Positions 6,908-15,899 of a stretch of 45,160 bases of DNA are shown piece by piece. Positions within the stretch are counted from its first letter, which is position 1, and every line of letters begins with the position of its first letter. The position numbers were made by a program, and so were the translations under genes. The stretch comes from Candidatus Peregrinibacteria bacterium (GTDB lineage: Bacteria; Patescibacteriota; Gracilibacteria; UM-FILTER-43-11): positions 1 through 45,160 of the forward strand of contig JAFGCR010000016.1 of NCBI GenBank assembly GCA_016932495.1, read 5' to 3'. Under the pieces are notes generated by a model. That model was given only the letters and a program-made list of their open reading frames with translations. It was not told the origin of the DNA and ran no database searches.

Positions 6908-8209
6908 ATGATCAAATTCGCTGTTATTTCTTTCCCCGGCACCAATTGTGAGGAAGAAAATGTCCGTGTTTTTAAACGGAACGGAATGGACGCGGAAACG
7001 GTTTTATGGAACGATCCCGGCATGCTGGATAAAACCCGTCTGGATGAATTCGACGGCTATTGTCTGGCGGGCGGGTTCAGTTACGAGGACCGCAGCCGCA
7101 GCGGTATTATCGCGGCCCAGAATCCGATCATGGACATCATTAAAGAAGAGGCGGCGAAAGGGAAAGTGGTCATCGGCATCTGCAACGGTGCTCAGATGGT
7201 GGTCGAACGGGGGCTGATCCCCGGTTTTAATAATTACGATTTATCGGCCGGTTTGGCCTGGAATGAGATGGTCAAAGGCGGAGAAGTGATCGACACGGGT
7301 TTCCGCAACTCATGGAGCTACCTTAAAAACGTGGCGCCTGAAAACCGCTCTGCCTTTAATCATTTTGAAGGTCTCCTCCACATTCCTTATGCCCATGGGG
7401 AAGGCCGGTTTGTTTTTAAAGACCCTGAGGTGCTGAAGGCTTTGAAAGAAAACAATCAGATCCTTTTCCAGTATTGTGATGAAAAGGGTAAGGTCAGCAC
7501 CGAATTTCCCATCACGCCCAATGGGGCGACGGAGGCGATTGCCGGCCTCTGCAATCCGGCAGGCAACGTGCTGGCCATCATGCCTCATCCGGAACGTGAC
7601 CCCAATGGAAACGGCAACCAGATCTTTCAGTCGGTTAAAAAATGGATTGAGAACCGTTCTAAAATCGATTACAAAAGTCTCGGAGAACACCATACCAAAG
7701 AAGATGTGCGGGAATTTGAACCCGTGGATATCGAATTTTTTGTCCGCCTGATCATTGTGGACAATGCGGAACGGACCGTGGAATACACTCTGCACCAGAA
7801 AGGATTTGATATCGAATTGAAGCGGTATGCCTACTGGGCAGCAAGAGTGAAGGCTGGAATGGATAAGAAAGAGGCGGCGCTTAAGATTCTGCAATCCGGA
7901 GAGTTAGCCAATTTTAATAAAGAATGGGTCATCGTCCGCATTGAAGACCAGTTTTATTCGTATAACAAAGAAAAAGGCCTCCAGCCGGTTGATTTTAAAC
8001 TGGAAAATTTTTTCGTGGCTTGTGATCAGAAAAATTTTGTCGGCGACAGCAAAAAACAGGCCATTAATCTTCATGCGGGGGAGTGTGTGGAAGATCTGGG
8101 GTACGGGGTTTTATGGGAAGTAAAAAAGACGGATGACAAGGGGTTATATGCAATCATCCGAACAAAAATTTTGTACAACCCGAATTCCATGTATATTTTG
8201 AAGAACTAA
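6908..8209 (+). CDS. purQ: Phosphoribosylformylglycinamidine synthase subunit PurQ with extra C-terminal domain
   Basis: 433 residues; typical PurQ has about 220-260. Residues 1-245 are a class I glutamine amidotransferase: FPGTNCEEE, nucleophile Cys92 in GICNGAQMVVERG, and the His227-Glu229 pair in IMPHPERDPNG. It releases ammonia from glutamine for FGAM synthesis in purine biosynthesis. Residues about 258-433 are an additional domain beginning VDIEFFVRLIIVDNAERTVEYTL; its first 40 residues faintly recall PurS (D-x-x-x-x-TVE-x-x-L-x-x-x-GFD), the rest is unfamiliar. No purL or purS lies in this window. Alternative: the extension is a lineage-specific regulatory domain. Confidence 0.88.
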   Translation: MIKFAVISFPGTNCEEENVRVFKRNGMDAETVLWNDPGMLDKTRLDEFDGYCLAGGFSYEDRSRSGIIAAQNPIMDIIKEEAAKGKVVIGICNGAQMVVERGLIPGFNNYDLSAGLAWNEMVKGGEVIDTGFRNSWSYLKNVAPENRSAFNHFEGLLHIPYAHGEGRFVFKDPEVLKALKENNQILFQYCDEKGKVSTEFPITPNGATEAIAGLCNPAGNVLAIMPHPERDPNGNGNQIFQSVKKWIENRSKIDYKSLGEHHTKEDVREFEPVDIEFFVRLIIVDNAERTVEYTLHQKGFDIELKRYAYWAARVKAGMDKKEAALKILQSGELANFNKEWVIVRIEDQFYSYNKEKGLQPVDFKLENFFVACDQKNFVGDSKKQAINLHAGECVEDLGYGVLWEVKKTDDKGLYAIIRTKILYNPNSMYILKN

Positions 8210-8211
8210 TT

Positions 8212-8280
8212 TCCGATGTCCGATTTCCGATGTCCGATGAAATTTCATTGGACACTGGACATTGGACACTGGACATCGAA
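8212..8280. repeat. Intergenic word repeat, CCGATGTCCGAT/GGACATTGGACACT family
   Basis: TCCGATGTCCGATTTCCGAT words on the left face GGACACTGGACATTGGACAC words and GGACATCG on the right; CGATGTCC and GGACATCG are reverse complements. It fills the purQ-proB gap. A related word tract (ATTGGTCATTGGGAATTGGA) is at 24726-24756. Confidence 0.75.
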
Positions 8281-8283
8281 ATT

Positions 8284-9360
8284 ATGAAATACAAACGAAT
8301 CGTCATCAAAGTCGGCACCAATGTGATCACTCAGGAAAACGGTTTTTTGAATGAGCCGGTTTTAACGGAATTAGTCCGCCAGATCGCTCATCTTAAAAAA
8401 GGGGGTATGGAAGTGGTTTTGGTCTCCTCCGGTGCCATGGGCGCGGGCCGTCCGCTCGTCCGGCTGAGAGAAAAATGCAATCGGGTGCTGGAACGGCAGA
8501 TCCTGGCTTCCGTGGGGCAGACACGGCTGATGAATACCTACGACCGCCTGCTCCAGAAACACGGGTTTTTGTGTGCCCAGGTGCTGGCTACGAAAGAGGA
8601 TTTCCGGGACCGCCGGCATTATCTTAATATGAAGAGTTGTTTAGAAGGTCTGCTTCAGGACGAGATTCTTCCGATCGTGAATGAGAACGATGTGATTTCG
8701 GTCAGCGAACTCATGTTTACGGATAACGATGAATTAGCTGGTCTGCTTTCGGCGATGCTGAGCGTGGATGCCCTGATCATACTCAGTACTGTCGATGGAG
8801 TGATGGACCGCGACCCGAAAGAAAAGGGCGCGAAAGTCATTCCAGTCGTCGAACCGAAACAGAAAAACATCCACGCCGGCATCACTTCTGAAAAATCATT
8901 ATTCGGCCGCGGGGGGATGCTCACCAAATACCGGATCGCGGAGCGCATGTCAAAAATCGGGATCACTACCCATATTGTAAACGGCACTTTAAAAAATATT
9001 CTTCCGGATATTCTCAGTAAAAAACCAATCGGCACCGTCTTTTTGCCCGCCAAAAAGGTATCGGGTATGAAAAAATGGATTGCTCATGCAGAAGGGCAGG
9101 AGAAGGGGGTCGCCATTGTTAATAAGTGCGCTGAAGAAGTTTTGATAGCAAAAGACAAGGCCGCCAGTTTACTCCCGGTCGGGATTATTAAGGTCACAGG
9201 CGATTTTGAAAAAGGGGATATTATCCGTGTTGAAAATGAAAAAGGGGAACGTGTAGCGTTAGGTGTAGCGCAGTACAACTCCCGGAAAGCCAAGGAATTT
9301 ATCGGTAAAAGCGGGAAAAAGCCGCTCATCCATTATGATTATTTATTTATAATTAATTAA
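8284..9360 (+). CDS. proB: Glutamate 5-kinase
   Basis: 358 residues from ATG at 8284, where the conserved MKYKRIVIKVGTNVIT begins; the upstream open frame is word-repeat translation. The amino acid kinase domain (about 1-240) shows VSSGAMGAG, the NENDVIS motif and the FTDNDELAGLLSAML substrate/nucleotide segment. A C-terminal PUA domain follows (about 275-350: LLPVGIIKVTGDFEKGDIIRV). It phosphorylates glutamate, the first step of proline synthesis. proC and proA follow on the same strand, giving a complete three-step pathway in proB-proC-proA order. A full proline pathway is uncommon in strongly reduced CPR genomes. Confidence 0.96.
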   Translation: MKYKRIVIKVGTNVITQENGFLNEPVLTELVRQIAHLKKGGMEVVLVSSGAMGAGRPLVRLREKCNRVLERQILASVGQTRLMNTYDRLLQKHGFLCAQVLATKEDFRDRRHYLNMKSCLEGLLQDEILPIVNENDVISVSELMFTDNDELAGLLSAMLSVDALIILSTVDGVMDRDPKEKGAKVIPVVEPKQKNIHAGITSEKSLFGRGGMLTKYRIAERMSKIGITTHIVNGTLKNILPDILSKKPIGTVFLPAKKVSGMKKWIAHAEGQEKGVAIVNKCAEEVLIAKDKAASLLPVGIIKVTGDFEKGDIIRVENEKGERVALGVAQYNSRKAKEFIGKSGKKPLIHYDYLFIIN

Positions 9361-9430
9361 GTGTAAGTGCAAGTGGCAAGTGCAATCCCAGATTAGAAAA
9401 TCCTTGCACTTGCACTGATCCTTTGCACTA
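9361..9430. repeat. Intergenic word repeat, AAGTGCAAGTGC family
   Basis: GTAAGTGCAAGTGGCAAGTGCAA-type words at left face CTTGCACTTGCACT and TTTGCACT at right, forming an imperfect hairpin between proB and proC. Single copy of this word family in the window. Confidence 0.8.
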
Positions 9431-9438
9431 TAAAAAAT

Positions 9439-10230
9439 ATGAACTACAGAATCGGCATCATCGGCGCCGGGAATATGGGGAGCACCTTTTACAGGGGGCT
9501 TTCCAAAAATTTCCCCAAAGAAGCCTTGTTTATCTGCGACCGGAATGAGCAGAAATTTATCGGCCTGAAAGCGATCCATTTTACCACCGTCCCTAAAGAG
9601 CTGGCCGTCAAAACAGGTATCGTCATCCTGGCCGTGAAACCCCAGGCTTTTGATGAGCTGATGAAGGAAATGGGGGATAGCCTGAAAGATAAATTGGTCG
9701 TTTCTATCATGGCGGGGATTTCCATAAAGAAGATCAGAGAAAAGACAGGTTCGGATCGCATTGTCCGCTCAATGCCCAGCCTCCCTACCCAAGTAGGAAG
9801 CGGTATAATCGGATGGATCGCCACGGATCCTGTGACAGATGAAGAAAAAGAAATGATTCAGACTATTTTTTCCACGATGGGATACGCTACGGAATTGGCG
9901 GATGAAAAAATGGTCGATGCCATCACGGTCATCGGGGCGTGCGGACCGGCTTATTTTTATTATCTGGCCGAACTTCTGACGGAAAAAGCCAGAAAATTCG
10001 GTTTTTCAGAAAAAGAAGCACGGAAGATCTCAGAAGTGGCTTTTTCCGGCAGTGCTAAACTTTTGGAAAATAACGACAAGACCGCAAAAGAATGGAAAGA
10101 AGCCTGTACGTCTAAAGGGGGAGTGACCGAAGCGATGCTTAACTATTTTGATAACCATGATTTTGCCATCATTTTTAATGACGCTCTCGATACTGGCCTG
10201 AAACGCTGTTCAGAACTTAACGATCAATAA
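9439..10230 (+). CDS. proC: Pyrroline-5-carboxylate reductase
   Basis: 263 residues. The N-terminal Rossmann fold begins RIGIIGAGNMGSTFYRGL (GxGxMG), with VILAVKPQ at about residue 60. The C-terminal dimer domain has GPAYFYYLAELL and the family signature region CTSKGGVTEAMLNYF. It reduces pyrroline-5-carboxylate to proline with NAD(P)H. The stop codon TAA (10228-10230) is immediately followed by the proA ATG, so the two are translationally coupled. It is separated from proB by a word-repeat hairpin. Confidence 0.96.
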   Translation: MNYRIGIIGAGNMGSTFYRGLSKNFPKEALFICDRNEQKFIGLKAIHFTTVPKELAVKTGIVILAVKPQAFDELMKEMGDSLKDKLVVSIMAGISIKKIREKTGSDRIVRSMPSLPTQVGSGIIGWIATDPVTDEEKEMIQTIFSTMGYATELADEKMVDAITVIGACGPAYFYYLAELLTEKARKFGFSEKEARKISEVAFSGSAKLLENNDKTAKEWKEACTSKGGVTEAMLNYFDNHDFAIIFNDALDTGLKRCSELNDQ

Positions 10231-11484
10231 ATGTCTGATTTAACTAAAAATTTAAAGAAGGTCAGAACGGCCAGCCGTACGCTCGTTGATCTTTCCGATG
10301 ATATGATCCGGAAGGTCCTTTTTGACCTGGCTGACACATTAGTGGCGGAAGGGGATTCGATTTTAGCGGAAAATCAGAAAGATCTGGATAAGATGGATGA
10401 AAATGACCCCAAATACGACCGCCTGAAACTGATGCCGGAACGGCTGGAGGGTATTGCCGCTGATATGAGAAATGTCGCAAAACTGGAGTATCCCGTCGGT
10501 AAAGTGCTGGAGGAACGGACACTTGAAAACGGTCTGAAACTTTCTAAAATCACCGTGCCGCTTGGGGTCATCGGGATTATTTATGAAGCCCGGCCTAATG
10601 TGACGTTCGACGTGTTTTCACTTTGTTTTAAATCGGGTAACGCCTGTGTCTTAAAAGGCGGAAGTGACGCGGAATTCTCGAACACAAAAATTGTTCAACT
10701 GATTCAATCGGTTCTTAAAAAACATGAGCTCGATCCGAACATCATCTATCTGGCGCCGAGCGACCGTGAAGCGGTGAAAGCAATCCTCACGGCCCATGAT
10801 TTCATCGATGTCATCATCCCCCGCGGTAGCGGAAAACTGATCCGGTTTGTACGGGAGAACGCCAGGATCCCGGTCATCGAGACCGGCGCCGGTATTGTAC
10901 ACACGTATTTTGATGAAACGGCGGATCTGGAAATGGGGAAAAAAGTCATCTTAAACGCTAAAACCAGACGCCCCAGCGTTTGTAACGCGCTGGATACGCT
11001 CATTATCCATCAGAGCCGTTTATCCGGTTTGCCGGAACTTGTCGCGCCGCTTCTGGAGCATAAGGTCGAACTGTTTGCAGATGAAAAAGCTTTTGGTCAG
11101 CTGAAAGGGAATTATGATGACAGTTTACTTAACCAGGCTCAGCCGGAAGATTTTGGCAAAGAATTCTTATCTCTCAGAATGTCGGTTAAAACCGTCGGAA
11201 GCTTGGATGAAGCCATCGAACATATTACCGCATACAGCTCCAAACACAGCGAAGCCATTCTTTCTGAAAATCCCGATAACATCGAAACCTTTCTTCGCCA
11301 TGTCGACGCGGCCTGCGTGTACGCCAACACCTCCACCGCCTTTACTGACGGCGCTCAGTTCGGCATGGGAGCGGAGATCGGCATCAGCACCCAAAAACTC
11401 CATGCCCGCGGACCAATGGCACTGAAGGAACTCACGAGTTATAAGTGGGTGGTGAGGGGTGAAGGACAAATTCGCCCTGCTTAA
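10231..11484 (+). CDS. proA: Glutamate-5-semialdehyde dehydrogenase (gamma-glutamyl phosphate reductase)
   Basis: 417 residues, full family length. Aldehyde dehydrogenase fold with [20 protein letters not shown] (about 105-125), [12 protein letters not shown], the [11 protein letters not shown] segment and the catalytic Cys in [14 protein letters not shown] (about residue 252). It reduces glutamyl phosphate, the product of ProB, to glutamate semialdehyde, which cyclises and is used by ProC. The start codon abuts the proC stop with no gap. The C-terminal [20 protein letters not shown] is canonical, so the gene is intact. Confidence 0.97.
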   Translation: MSDLTKNLKKVRTASRTLVDLSDDMIRKVLFDLADTLVAEGDSILAENQKDLDKMDENDPKYDRLKLMPERLEGIAADMRNVAKLEYPVGKVLEERTLENGLKLSKITVPLGVIGIIYEARPNVTFDVFSLCFKSGNACVLKGGSDAEFSNTKIVQLIQSVLKKHELDPNIIYLAPSDREAVKAILTAHDFIDVIIPRGSGKLIRFVRENARIPVIETGAGIVHTYFDETADLEMGKKVILNAKTRRPSVCNALDTLIIHQSRLSGLPELVAPLLEHKVELFADEKAFGQLKGNYDDSLLNQAQPEDFGKEFLSLRMSVKTVGSLDEAIEHITAYSSKHSEAILSENPDNIETFLRHVDAACVYANTSTAFTDGAQFGMGAEIGISTQKLHARGPMALKELTSYKWVVRGEGQIRPA

Positions 11485-11582
11485 AAACTCGAAATACGAA
11501 TGCCGAAATACGAAAAATATCTAATTTTCTAAATTCGAATTTAGCACATCTTCGGATTTCGAAGATTTGAATTTCGGATTTA
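11484..11582. repeat. Intergenic word repeat, CGAAATACGAA family, copy 1
   Basis: Tandem CGAAATACGAATGCCGAAAT words face TTCGGATTTCGAAGATTTG words at right. The tract fills the whole proA-trmH gap; the same family fills the rseP-dnaA gap at 29217-29347. Confidence 0.75.
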
Positions 11583-11591
11583 AACAGCAGT

Positions 11592-12065
11592 ATGAGAAAA
11601 GACGTTTATGTACTCTTGAATAATATTAGATCTCTCCACAACGTGGGGTCTATTTTCCGTACCGCAGATGGTGCCGGGGTGAAGAAAATATTCCTGTGCG
11701 GCCAAACCGGTTATCCGCCCCGCGAAGAAATCACTAAGACCGCAATCGGGGCGGAAGAAACGGTGCCGTGGGAATACTGGATCGACGCCAAGGAATGCAT
11801 TAAAAAACTTTGTCATTCCGACCAAGGCGGAGGAATGAACAAAAAAAGTATTCAACTTGTGGCGCTTGAGCAGACCAAAAAATCCATCGATTACCGAAAA
11901 TTCAAATCCAAATACCCAATCTGCCTGGTGCTTGGCCACGAGATCGACGGGGTAGAACATGGGATTCTGGATTTATGCGACGAGGCGATCGAAATCCCCA
12001 TGCACGGCAAAAAACAATCCCTCAACGTCTCCGTGGCATTCGGGATTGCTGTCTATTCGCTCTGA
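11592..12065 (+). CDS. TrmH/SpoU-family RNA 2'-O-methyltransferase
   Basis: 157 residues, the short SPOUT form. Conserved motifs: VLLNNIRSLHNVGSIFRTADGAGV (motif 1, N-x4-NVG-x2-RTA), ICLVLGHEIDGV (motif 2) and EIPMHGKKQSLNVSVAFGIAVY (motif 3, knot with S-x-NVS). SAM-dependent 2'-O-ribose methylation of tRNA or rRNA is inferred from the family; the target is unknown. An unusual loop, LCHSDQGGGMNKK, is encoded by a palindromic REP-like sequence at 11814-11837, just before LVALEQTKKS. The gene ends in TGA and overlaps the convergent chorismate mutase by 13 bases. Confidence 0.92.
   Translation: MRKDVYVLLNNIRSLHNVGSIFRTADGAGVKKIFLCGQTGYPPREEITKTAIGAEETVPWEYWIDAKECIKKLCHSDQGGGMNKKSIQLVALEQTKKSIDYRKFKSKYPICLVLGHEIDGVEHGILDLCDEAIEIPMHGKKQSLNVSVAFGIAVYSL
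11814..11837. repeat. REP-like palindrome inside the trmH coding region
   Basis: CATTCC (11814-11819) and GGAATG (11832-11837) are the arms around a GACC..GG-rich core. The unit is in frame and encodes HSDQGGGM in the methyltransferase. Its form is like the widespread intergenic CATTCC...GGAATG hairpins of bacteria. Confidence 0.65.
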
Positions 12066-12307
12066 ATCCGCCGGCTTTCAATAAACACGTGGCTGTACAG
12101 GTGGTTGATGAATTCCGGATCCAGCCCGTGCTGAGCGGCGAAGATTTTTAGATTATCCCGCAATTCCTTTTCCCTTTTTTCATCCTGGATAGGCAGCTGG
12201 TTTTGCCTTTTGAGCTCTGCGATCTGTTTCACCAACTTCATCCGTTCAGCCAGGAGTTTGACGATTTTTTGGTCGATGTGGTCGATTTGTTGGCGAAAAT
12301 CTTTCAT
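12053..12307 (-). CDS. Chorismate mutase, AroQ type
   Basis: 84 residues, all-helical AroQ fold. Residues 1-45 read FRQQIDHIDQKIVKLLAERMKLVKQIAELK, matching the R-x-x-I-D-x-I-D-x-x-l-v-x-L-l-x-x-R family pattern with the two active-site Arg (5 and about 22) and Lys; a second helix has DEKREKELRDNL. It converts chorismate to prephenate for Phe/Tyr synthesis. It is a stand-alone mutase, not fused to DAHP synthase or prephenate dehydratase, and no other aromatic genes are near, so its metabolic role here is uncertain. Its 3' end overlaps trmH by 13 bases tail to tail. Confidence 0.85.
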   Translation of the reverse strand: MKDFRQQIDHIDQKIVKLLAERMKLVKQIAELKRQNQLPIQDEKREKELRDNLKIFAAQHGLDPEFINHLYSHVFIESRRIQSE

Positions 12308-12314
12308 GATTAAT

Positions 12315-12407
12315 AATGTAACGATATGACGAGATAACGATATGACAAAAAAGAAAGGATTTCAATAAAACCGTCTTGTCATTTCATCATATCGTCATAT
12401 CGTTTTA
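12315..12407. repeat. Intergenic word repeat, ACGATATGAC family, copy 1
   Basis: AACGATATGACGAGATAACGATATGAC words at left face GTCATTTCATCATATCGTCATATCG words at right. It occupies the gap between divergent chorismate mutase and the coiled-coil gene. Related words are at 37300-37375 and 6861-6898. Confidence 0.8.
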
Positions 12408-12473
12408 AGAATAATTTGATTTAAAACAGAAAAAGTGTTAAAATCGGGACTAAGTTTGCTTAAAAAAATCACT

Positions 12474-12986
12474 ATGGAAGACACACAAAATCCTCAGGGC
12501 AATCAATCCGCCAATCCCCCTGCCGATCAGGGCGCTCAGCCGCCAAAAGACCAGAAAGACCTGAGCGGGATCATGGAAGAAAATGTGGACATCAGCTCCC
12601 TGGTAGCCAATGCCGGCAACAAAGAAGAGCAGGAAAAATTCATCACCAGCGTTAAAGTCCCTGAGCATCCGAACACGAAATTTGACGAATCCAAATTTTT
12701 ACAGCTCCTCGCAGGGTCCATTTCACTCACCGCCAATGAAAAGAAACGGATCGTCGAAGCGATTCCTCAGCTCTCCCAGTTCCAGATCGATGAGCTGATG
12801 AAGATCTTCACCGAAGAGCAGCAGAAATTCAGTGAACTGGAGAAGAAACACGCGGACCAGGTGGCGGAGCTGGAAAAACAGCACAAAGAATCCTGGCAGG
12901 ACTTAGAGGCAAAGGCTGAGGAGGAAAAGAAAAAGGGAGAAGAGGAGCAGCAGGCGGAGGATATTAAAAAATCACTGGGACTTTAA
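12474..12986 (+). CDS. Hypothetical coiled-coil protein
   Basis: 170 residues from ATG at 12474 (MEDTQNPQGNQSANPP); a longer frame from 12435 has an implausible N-terminus. A Gln/Pro-rich N-terminus (about 1-40) is followed by a predicted helical domain (about 60-120, with FLQLLAGSISLTANEKKRIVEAIPQLSQFQIDEL) and a Glu/Lys-rich coiled coil to the C-terminus (about 120-165). No signal peptide or membrane segment. The middle resembles small acidic helical proteins common in CPR genomes, but I cannot name a family. It is convergent with clpC across a word repeat. Confidence 0.75.
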   Translation: MEDTQNPQGNQSANPPADQGAQPPKDQKDLSGIMEENVDISSLVANAGNKEEQEKFITSVKVPEHPNTKFDESKFLQLLAGSISLTANEKKRIVEAIPQLSQFQIDELMKIFTEEQQKFSELEKKHADQVAELEKQHKESWQDLEAKAEEEKKKGEEEQQAEDIKKSLGL

Positions 12987-12987
12987 A

Positions 12988-13070
12988 ACAGCAATAGTTT
13001 AGGAGTTAGTAGCAATAGCAAGAGTATGACCTACTATACTACTAACTATTGCTTTTGCTCTTGCTGTATT
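12988..13070. repeat. Intergenic word repeat, AGCAATAG/AGCAAGAG family, copy 2
   Basis: CAGCAATAG, TTAGTAGCAATAGCAAGAG at left and ACTATTGC, TTTGCTCTTGCTG at right. The whole tract is close to the reverse complement of 1841-1911. It lies between two convergent genes and could serve as a two-way terminator. Confidence 0.75.
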
Positions 13071-15712
13071 TAAGACACATTCGCCAGTTTCTTTTTGTTA
13101 CCCGTTTTCACTTTTAATTCCACCTTCATAAAAGTGAGCTCTTCTTTATCTTTCAGACGGCCGATTTTGATGGTGTCGCCGGTTTTGAATTCGCCGGCCA
13201 GGATCTTTTCCGCCACAGGGTCTTCAATGAGGTCCTGGATCTTACGGCGCACCGGACGGGCCCCGTATTGGGGATTGTAACTGAGTTTAGCCAGCAGTTC
13301 CACCGCTTCATCGGTTATATCGATGGTGATGTTTTTTTCTTTCAGGCGTTTATCCAGTTCGGTCAGCTGGAGGCGGACAATAGCCTGGATCGCTTCACTC
13401 GCCAAAGGCTGAAATACGATCACCTTATCCACACGGTTAAGGAATTCAGGCCGGAAATGGTTTTTCAGTTCTTTCAGCACCTGTTCTTTTTTCTCATTGA
13501 AGTCATCTTCCGCCCGTTTGCGCTCATCCACTTCCAGCGCGAAACCGATCTTGGCAGCCTCCTGGGTCAGCTGTTTGGCCCCCAGGTTACTGGTCATGAT
13601 GATGATGGTGTTGGTGAAGTCGACCCGCTTCCCTTTCGCGTCGGTCAGATAACCGTCTTCCAATACTTGTAGCAGGATATTGAAGAATTCCGGATGGGCT
13701 TTTTCGATCTCATCAAACAGCACCACGCTGTACGGTTTCCGGCGGACCGCTTCGGTGAGCTGTCCTCCTTCCTCGTACCCCACGTAGCCGGCGGTGGCGC
13801 CCACCAGGCGGGATACGTTGTGCTTTTCCATGAACTCACTCATGTCGATTTTAATGAAAGAATCCGGATTGTTGTACACCTCGCGCGCGAGCGTCCGCAC
13901 CAGTTCGGTTTTCCCTACGCCGGTCGGCCCGAGGAAGATAAAAGAGCCGATGGGCTTATTGGGCGTCGCGATCCCTACGCGGGACCGGCGGATGGCTTTT
14001 GAGATTTCTCCCACCGCCTCATTCTGGCCGATGATGAATTTTTTAAGGGTGCCTTCCAGGTCGGCCAGTTTTTTGGATTCATCTTTTACCAGTTTGGCCA
14101 CAGGGATGCCCGTGATCTTGCCGATGGTCTTGGCGATGTCGTTTTCATCGATTTTGACGCGTTTTCGCTGCCCCTGGCTCTCTTCCTTGATTTTTTCGAT
14201 TTTTTTGAGGACAGCTTCCTTTTTCTCTTTCAGCTTGGAGGCTTTTTCATATTCCTGCGCGTACACTTCTTTTTCGATCTGTTTTTCGATTTTGACGATC
14301 TTTTCCTTTTCATCGCGGATGAGCGGAGTGTTGTACTGGCTGCGCGCTCCCATCAAAGCCGCGGTCTCATCCACCACATCGATAGCCTTATCCGGCAGAA
14401 AGCGGTCGGTGATATAGCGCTTGGACAGTTTGACTGCTGCCCGGATGGCTTCATCGGAAATAGACAGGTTATGGAATTTTTCATAACTTGGGCGGAGCCC
14501 CTGCATGATCTGTATGCAGTCTTCGATGCTGGGTTCTTCGATGAGGATGGGCTGGAAGCGGCGTTCGAGGGCTTTGTCTTTTTCCACCTGCTTCCGGTAT
14601 TCGTCGATGGTGGTCGCGCCCACGATCTGCATATTCCCACGGGAAAGGGCGGGCTTAAGCAGGTTCGCGGCGTCTAAACTGCCCTCGGCCGAACCCGTGC
14701 CCGATAACGTATGAATCTCGTCGATGAACAGGATGATGTCATTGTCCGCTTTCGCGGCTTCGTCGATGATGCTTTTCATGCGCTCCTCAAATTCCCCGCG
14801 GTACTTGGTGCCGGCGATCACGTTGCTTAAAGAAAGGGAGAGGATATGCTTGTTAAGTAGGCTGTCCGGCACGTTTTCTTCCACAATGGCCTGGGCCAGC
14901 CCTTCGGCAATAGCGGTTTTACCCACGCCGGGGTCTCCGATGATGACCGGATTGTTTTTGGTCTTGCGGTTTAAAATATGGATGACGCGTTCGATTTCCT
15001 TCTTCCGGCCGATGATGGGGTCGATTTCCCCCTTGGCGAATTTTTCAGTCAGGTCATCGGTAAAATAATCCAGAGCCGGCGTTTTAGAACGTTTGCCGGC
15101 TTTAGGGGGCTGTTCCGAGGCGCCGAACGGACTGTCTTTATGCTGAAAAGCGTCTGAATAATCCGCGCCGGGGCCGCCGGGGTTGAACATTACCCCCTGA
15201 AGTCCCTGCAGGAATTTATCGAGAGATGTGTTGACCTGCTGCATATCCTTTTTGCGCGCGCTGGCCATCTGCTCGAACATCTCTTCGATCTGTTTTTTGA
15301 AATCCTCAGGGTTCACGTGCATGTTCTCCAGAATGACCGTGGCCGCGCACTTGCCCTGGGCGACCATGGCATATAAAAGGTGCTCGGTGCCTACAAAAGG
15401 ATGAGCGAATTTATGGGCCACCCGTACTGCGTCTTCAATGATCTTAGTGAGGTAAGAAGACAGGCCGTGCTGGACCTGCTTGGCTTCCGGCTCCTGGTTC
15501 GAGGCGGAGCTTAAGATCATCCGCACGTTTTCGAGTGAAACCCCGGCACCGGTCAGGATGGAAAAAGCGAGAGAGCGGGGGTTGCTGAGTAAGCCGATAA
15601 GTAAATGTTCACTGCCGATATAAGGCAGGCTTTGCTTGCGGGATTCTTCTTCCGCAATGCTGAGCGCCTGTTTGGCGTTAGGGGTGAAGCGATCAAAAGG
15701 AGACATAGGCAT
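13070..15712 (-). CDS. clpC: ATP-dependent Clp protease ATP-binding subunit ClpC
   Basis: 880 residues. Double Clp N-domain (about 1-150: [15 protein letters not shown]...SEHLLIGLL and [10 protein letters not shown]), first AAA+ module with Walker [11 protein letters not shown] and [12 protein letters not shown], a middle region with a UVR motif ([19 protein letters not shown]), second AAA+ module with [11 protein letters not shown] and [12 protein letters not shown], and the D2-small domain ending near residue 860. The UVR motif marks ClpC rather than ClpB. It unfolds substrates for ClpP; adaptor McsB/MecA genes are not seen here. No CIRCE or CtsR-like operator was found upstream. An alternative start is the second Met (15706). 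Confidence 0.97.
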   Translation of the reverse strand: MPMSPFDRFTPNAKQALSIAEEESRKQSLPYIGSEHLLIGLLSNPRSLAFSILTGAGVSLENVRMILSSASNQEPEAKQVQHGLSSYLTKIIEDAVRVAHKFAHPFVGTEHLLYAMVAQGKCAATVILENMHVNPEDFKKQIEEMFEQMASARKKDMQQVNTSLDKFLQGLQGVMFNPGGPGADYSDAFQHKDSPFGASEQPPKAGKRSKTPALDYFTDDLTEKFAKGEIDPIIGRKKEIERVIHILNRKTKNNPVIIGDPGVGKTAIAEGLAQAIVEENVPDSLLNKHILSLSLSNVIAGTKYRGEFEERMKSIIDEAAKADNDIILFIDEIHTLSGTGSAEGSLDAANLLKPALSRGNMQIVGATTIDEYRKQVEKDKALERRFQPILIEEPSIEDCIQIMQGLRPSYEKFHNLSISDEAIRAAVKLSKRYITDRFLPDKAIDVVDETAALMGARSQYNTPLIRDEKEKIVKIEKQIEKEVYAQEYEKASKLKEKKEAVLKKIEKIKEESQGQRKRVKIDENDIAKTIGKITGIPVAKLVKDESKKLADLEGTLKKFIIGQNEAVGEISKAIRRSRVGIATPNKPIGSFIFLGPTGVGKTELVRTLAREVYNNPDSFIKIDMSEFMEKHNVSRLVGATAGYVGYEEGGQLTEAVRRKPYSVVLFDEIEKAHPEFFNILLQVLEDGYLTDAKGKRVDFTNTIIIMTSNLGAKQLTQEAAKIGFALEVDERKRAEDDFNEKKEQVLKELKNHFRPEFLNRVDKVIVFQPLASEAIQAIVRLQLTELDKRLKEKNITIDITDEAVELLAKLSYNPQYGARPVRRKIQDLIEDPVAEKILAGEFKTGDTIKIGRLKDKEELTFMKVELKVKTGNKKKLANVS

Positions 15713-15833
15713 GGTTTCGGATTTTAGGGGTTAATTCAGAAACAAAAAATGCAATACAAGAAAGTGTATAATATTAACATTTTCCGACCAGTGTCAGAAA
15801 GAATTTTTTCGGATGCATTGTATTTTTATTTTT

Positions 15834-15857
15834 CATCCTGAGCGAAGTCGAAGGATG
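15834..15857. repeat. REP-like hairpin upstream of clpC
   Basis: Arms CATCCT (15834-15839) and AGGATG (15852-15857) enclose GAGCGAAGTCGA. This form of palindrome is widespread in intergenic DNA of many bacteria. It lies in the gap between clpC and fmt, both on the minus strand. Confidence 0.7.
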
Positions 15858-15899
15858 TACAAATTAATTATACAAAAAACCCGAAAAAAAGCAAAGCTT

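Noticed and set aside
4630-13440. DnaA boxes (TTATCCACA-like) as an origin
   Set aside because: Only isolated matches inside coding sequence of the OppA-like gene and clpC; no cluster or AT-rich unwinding region.
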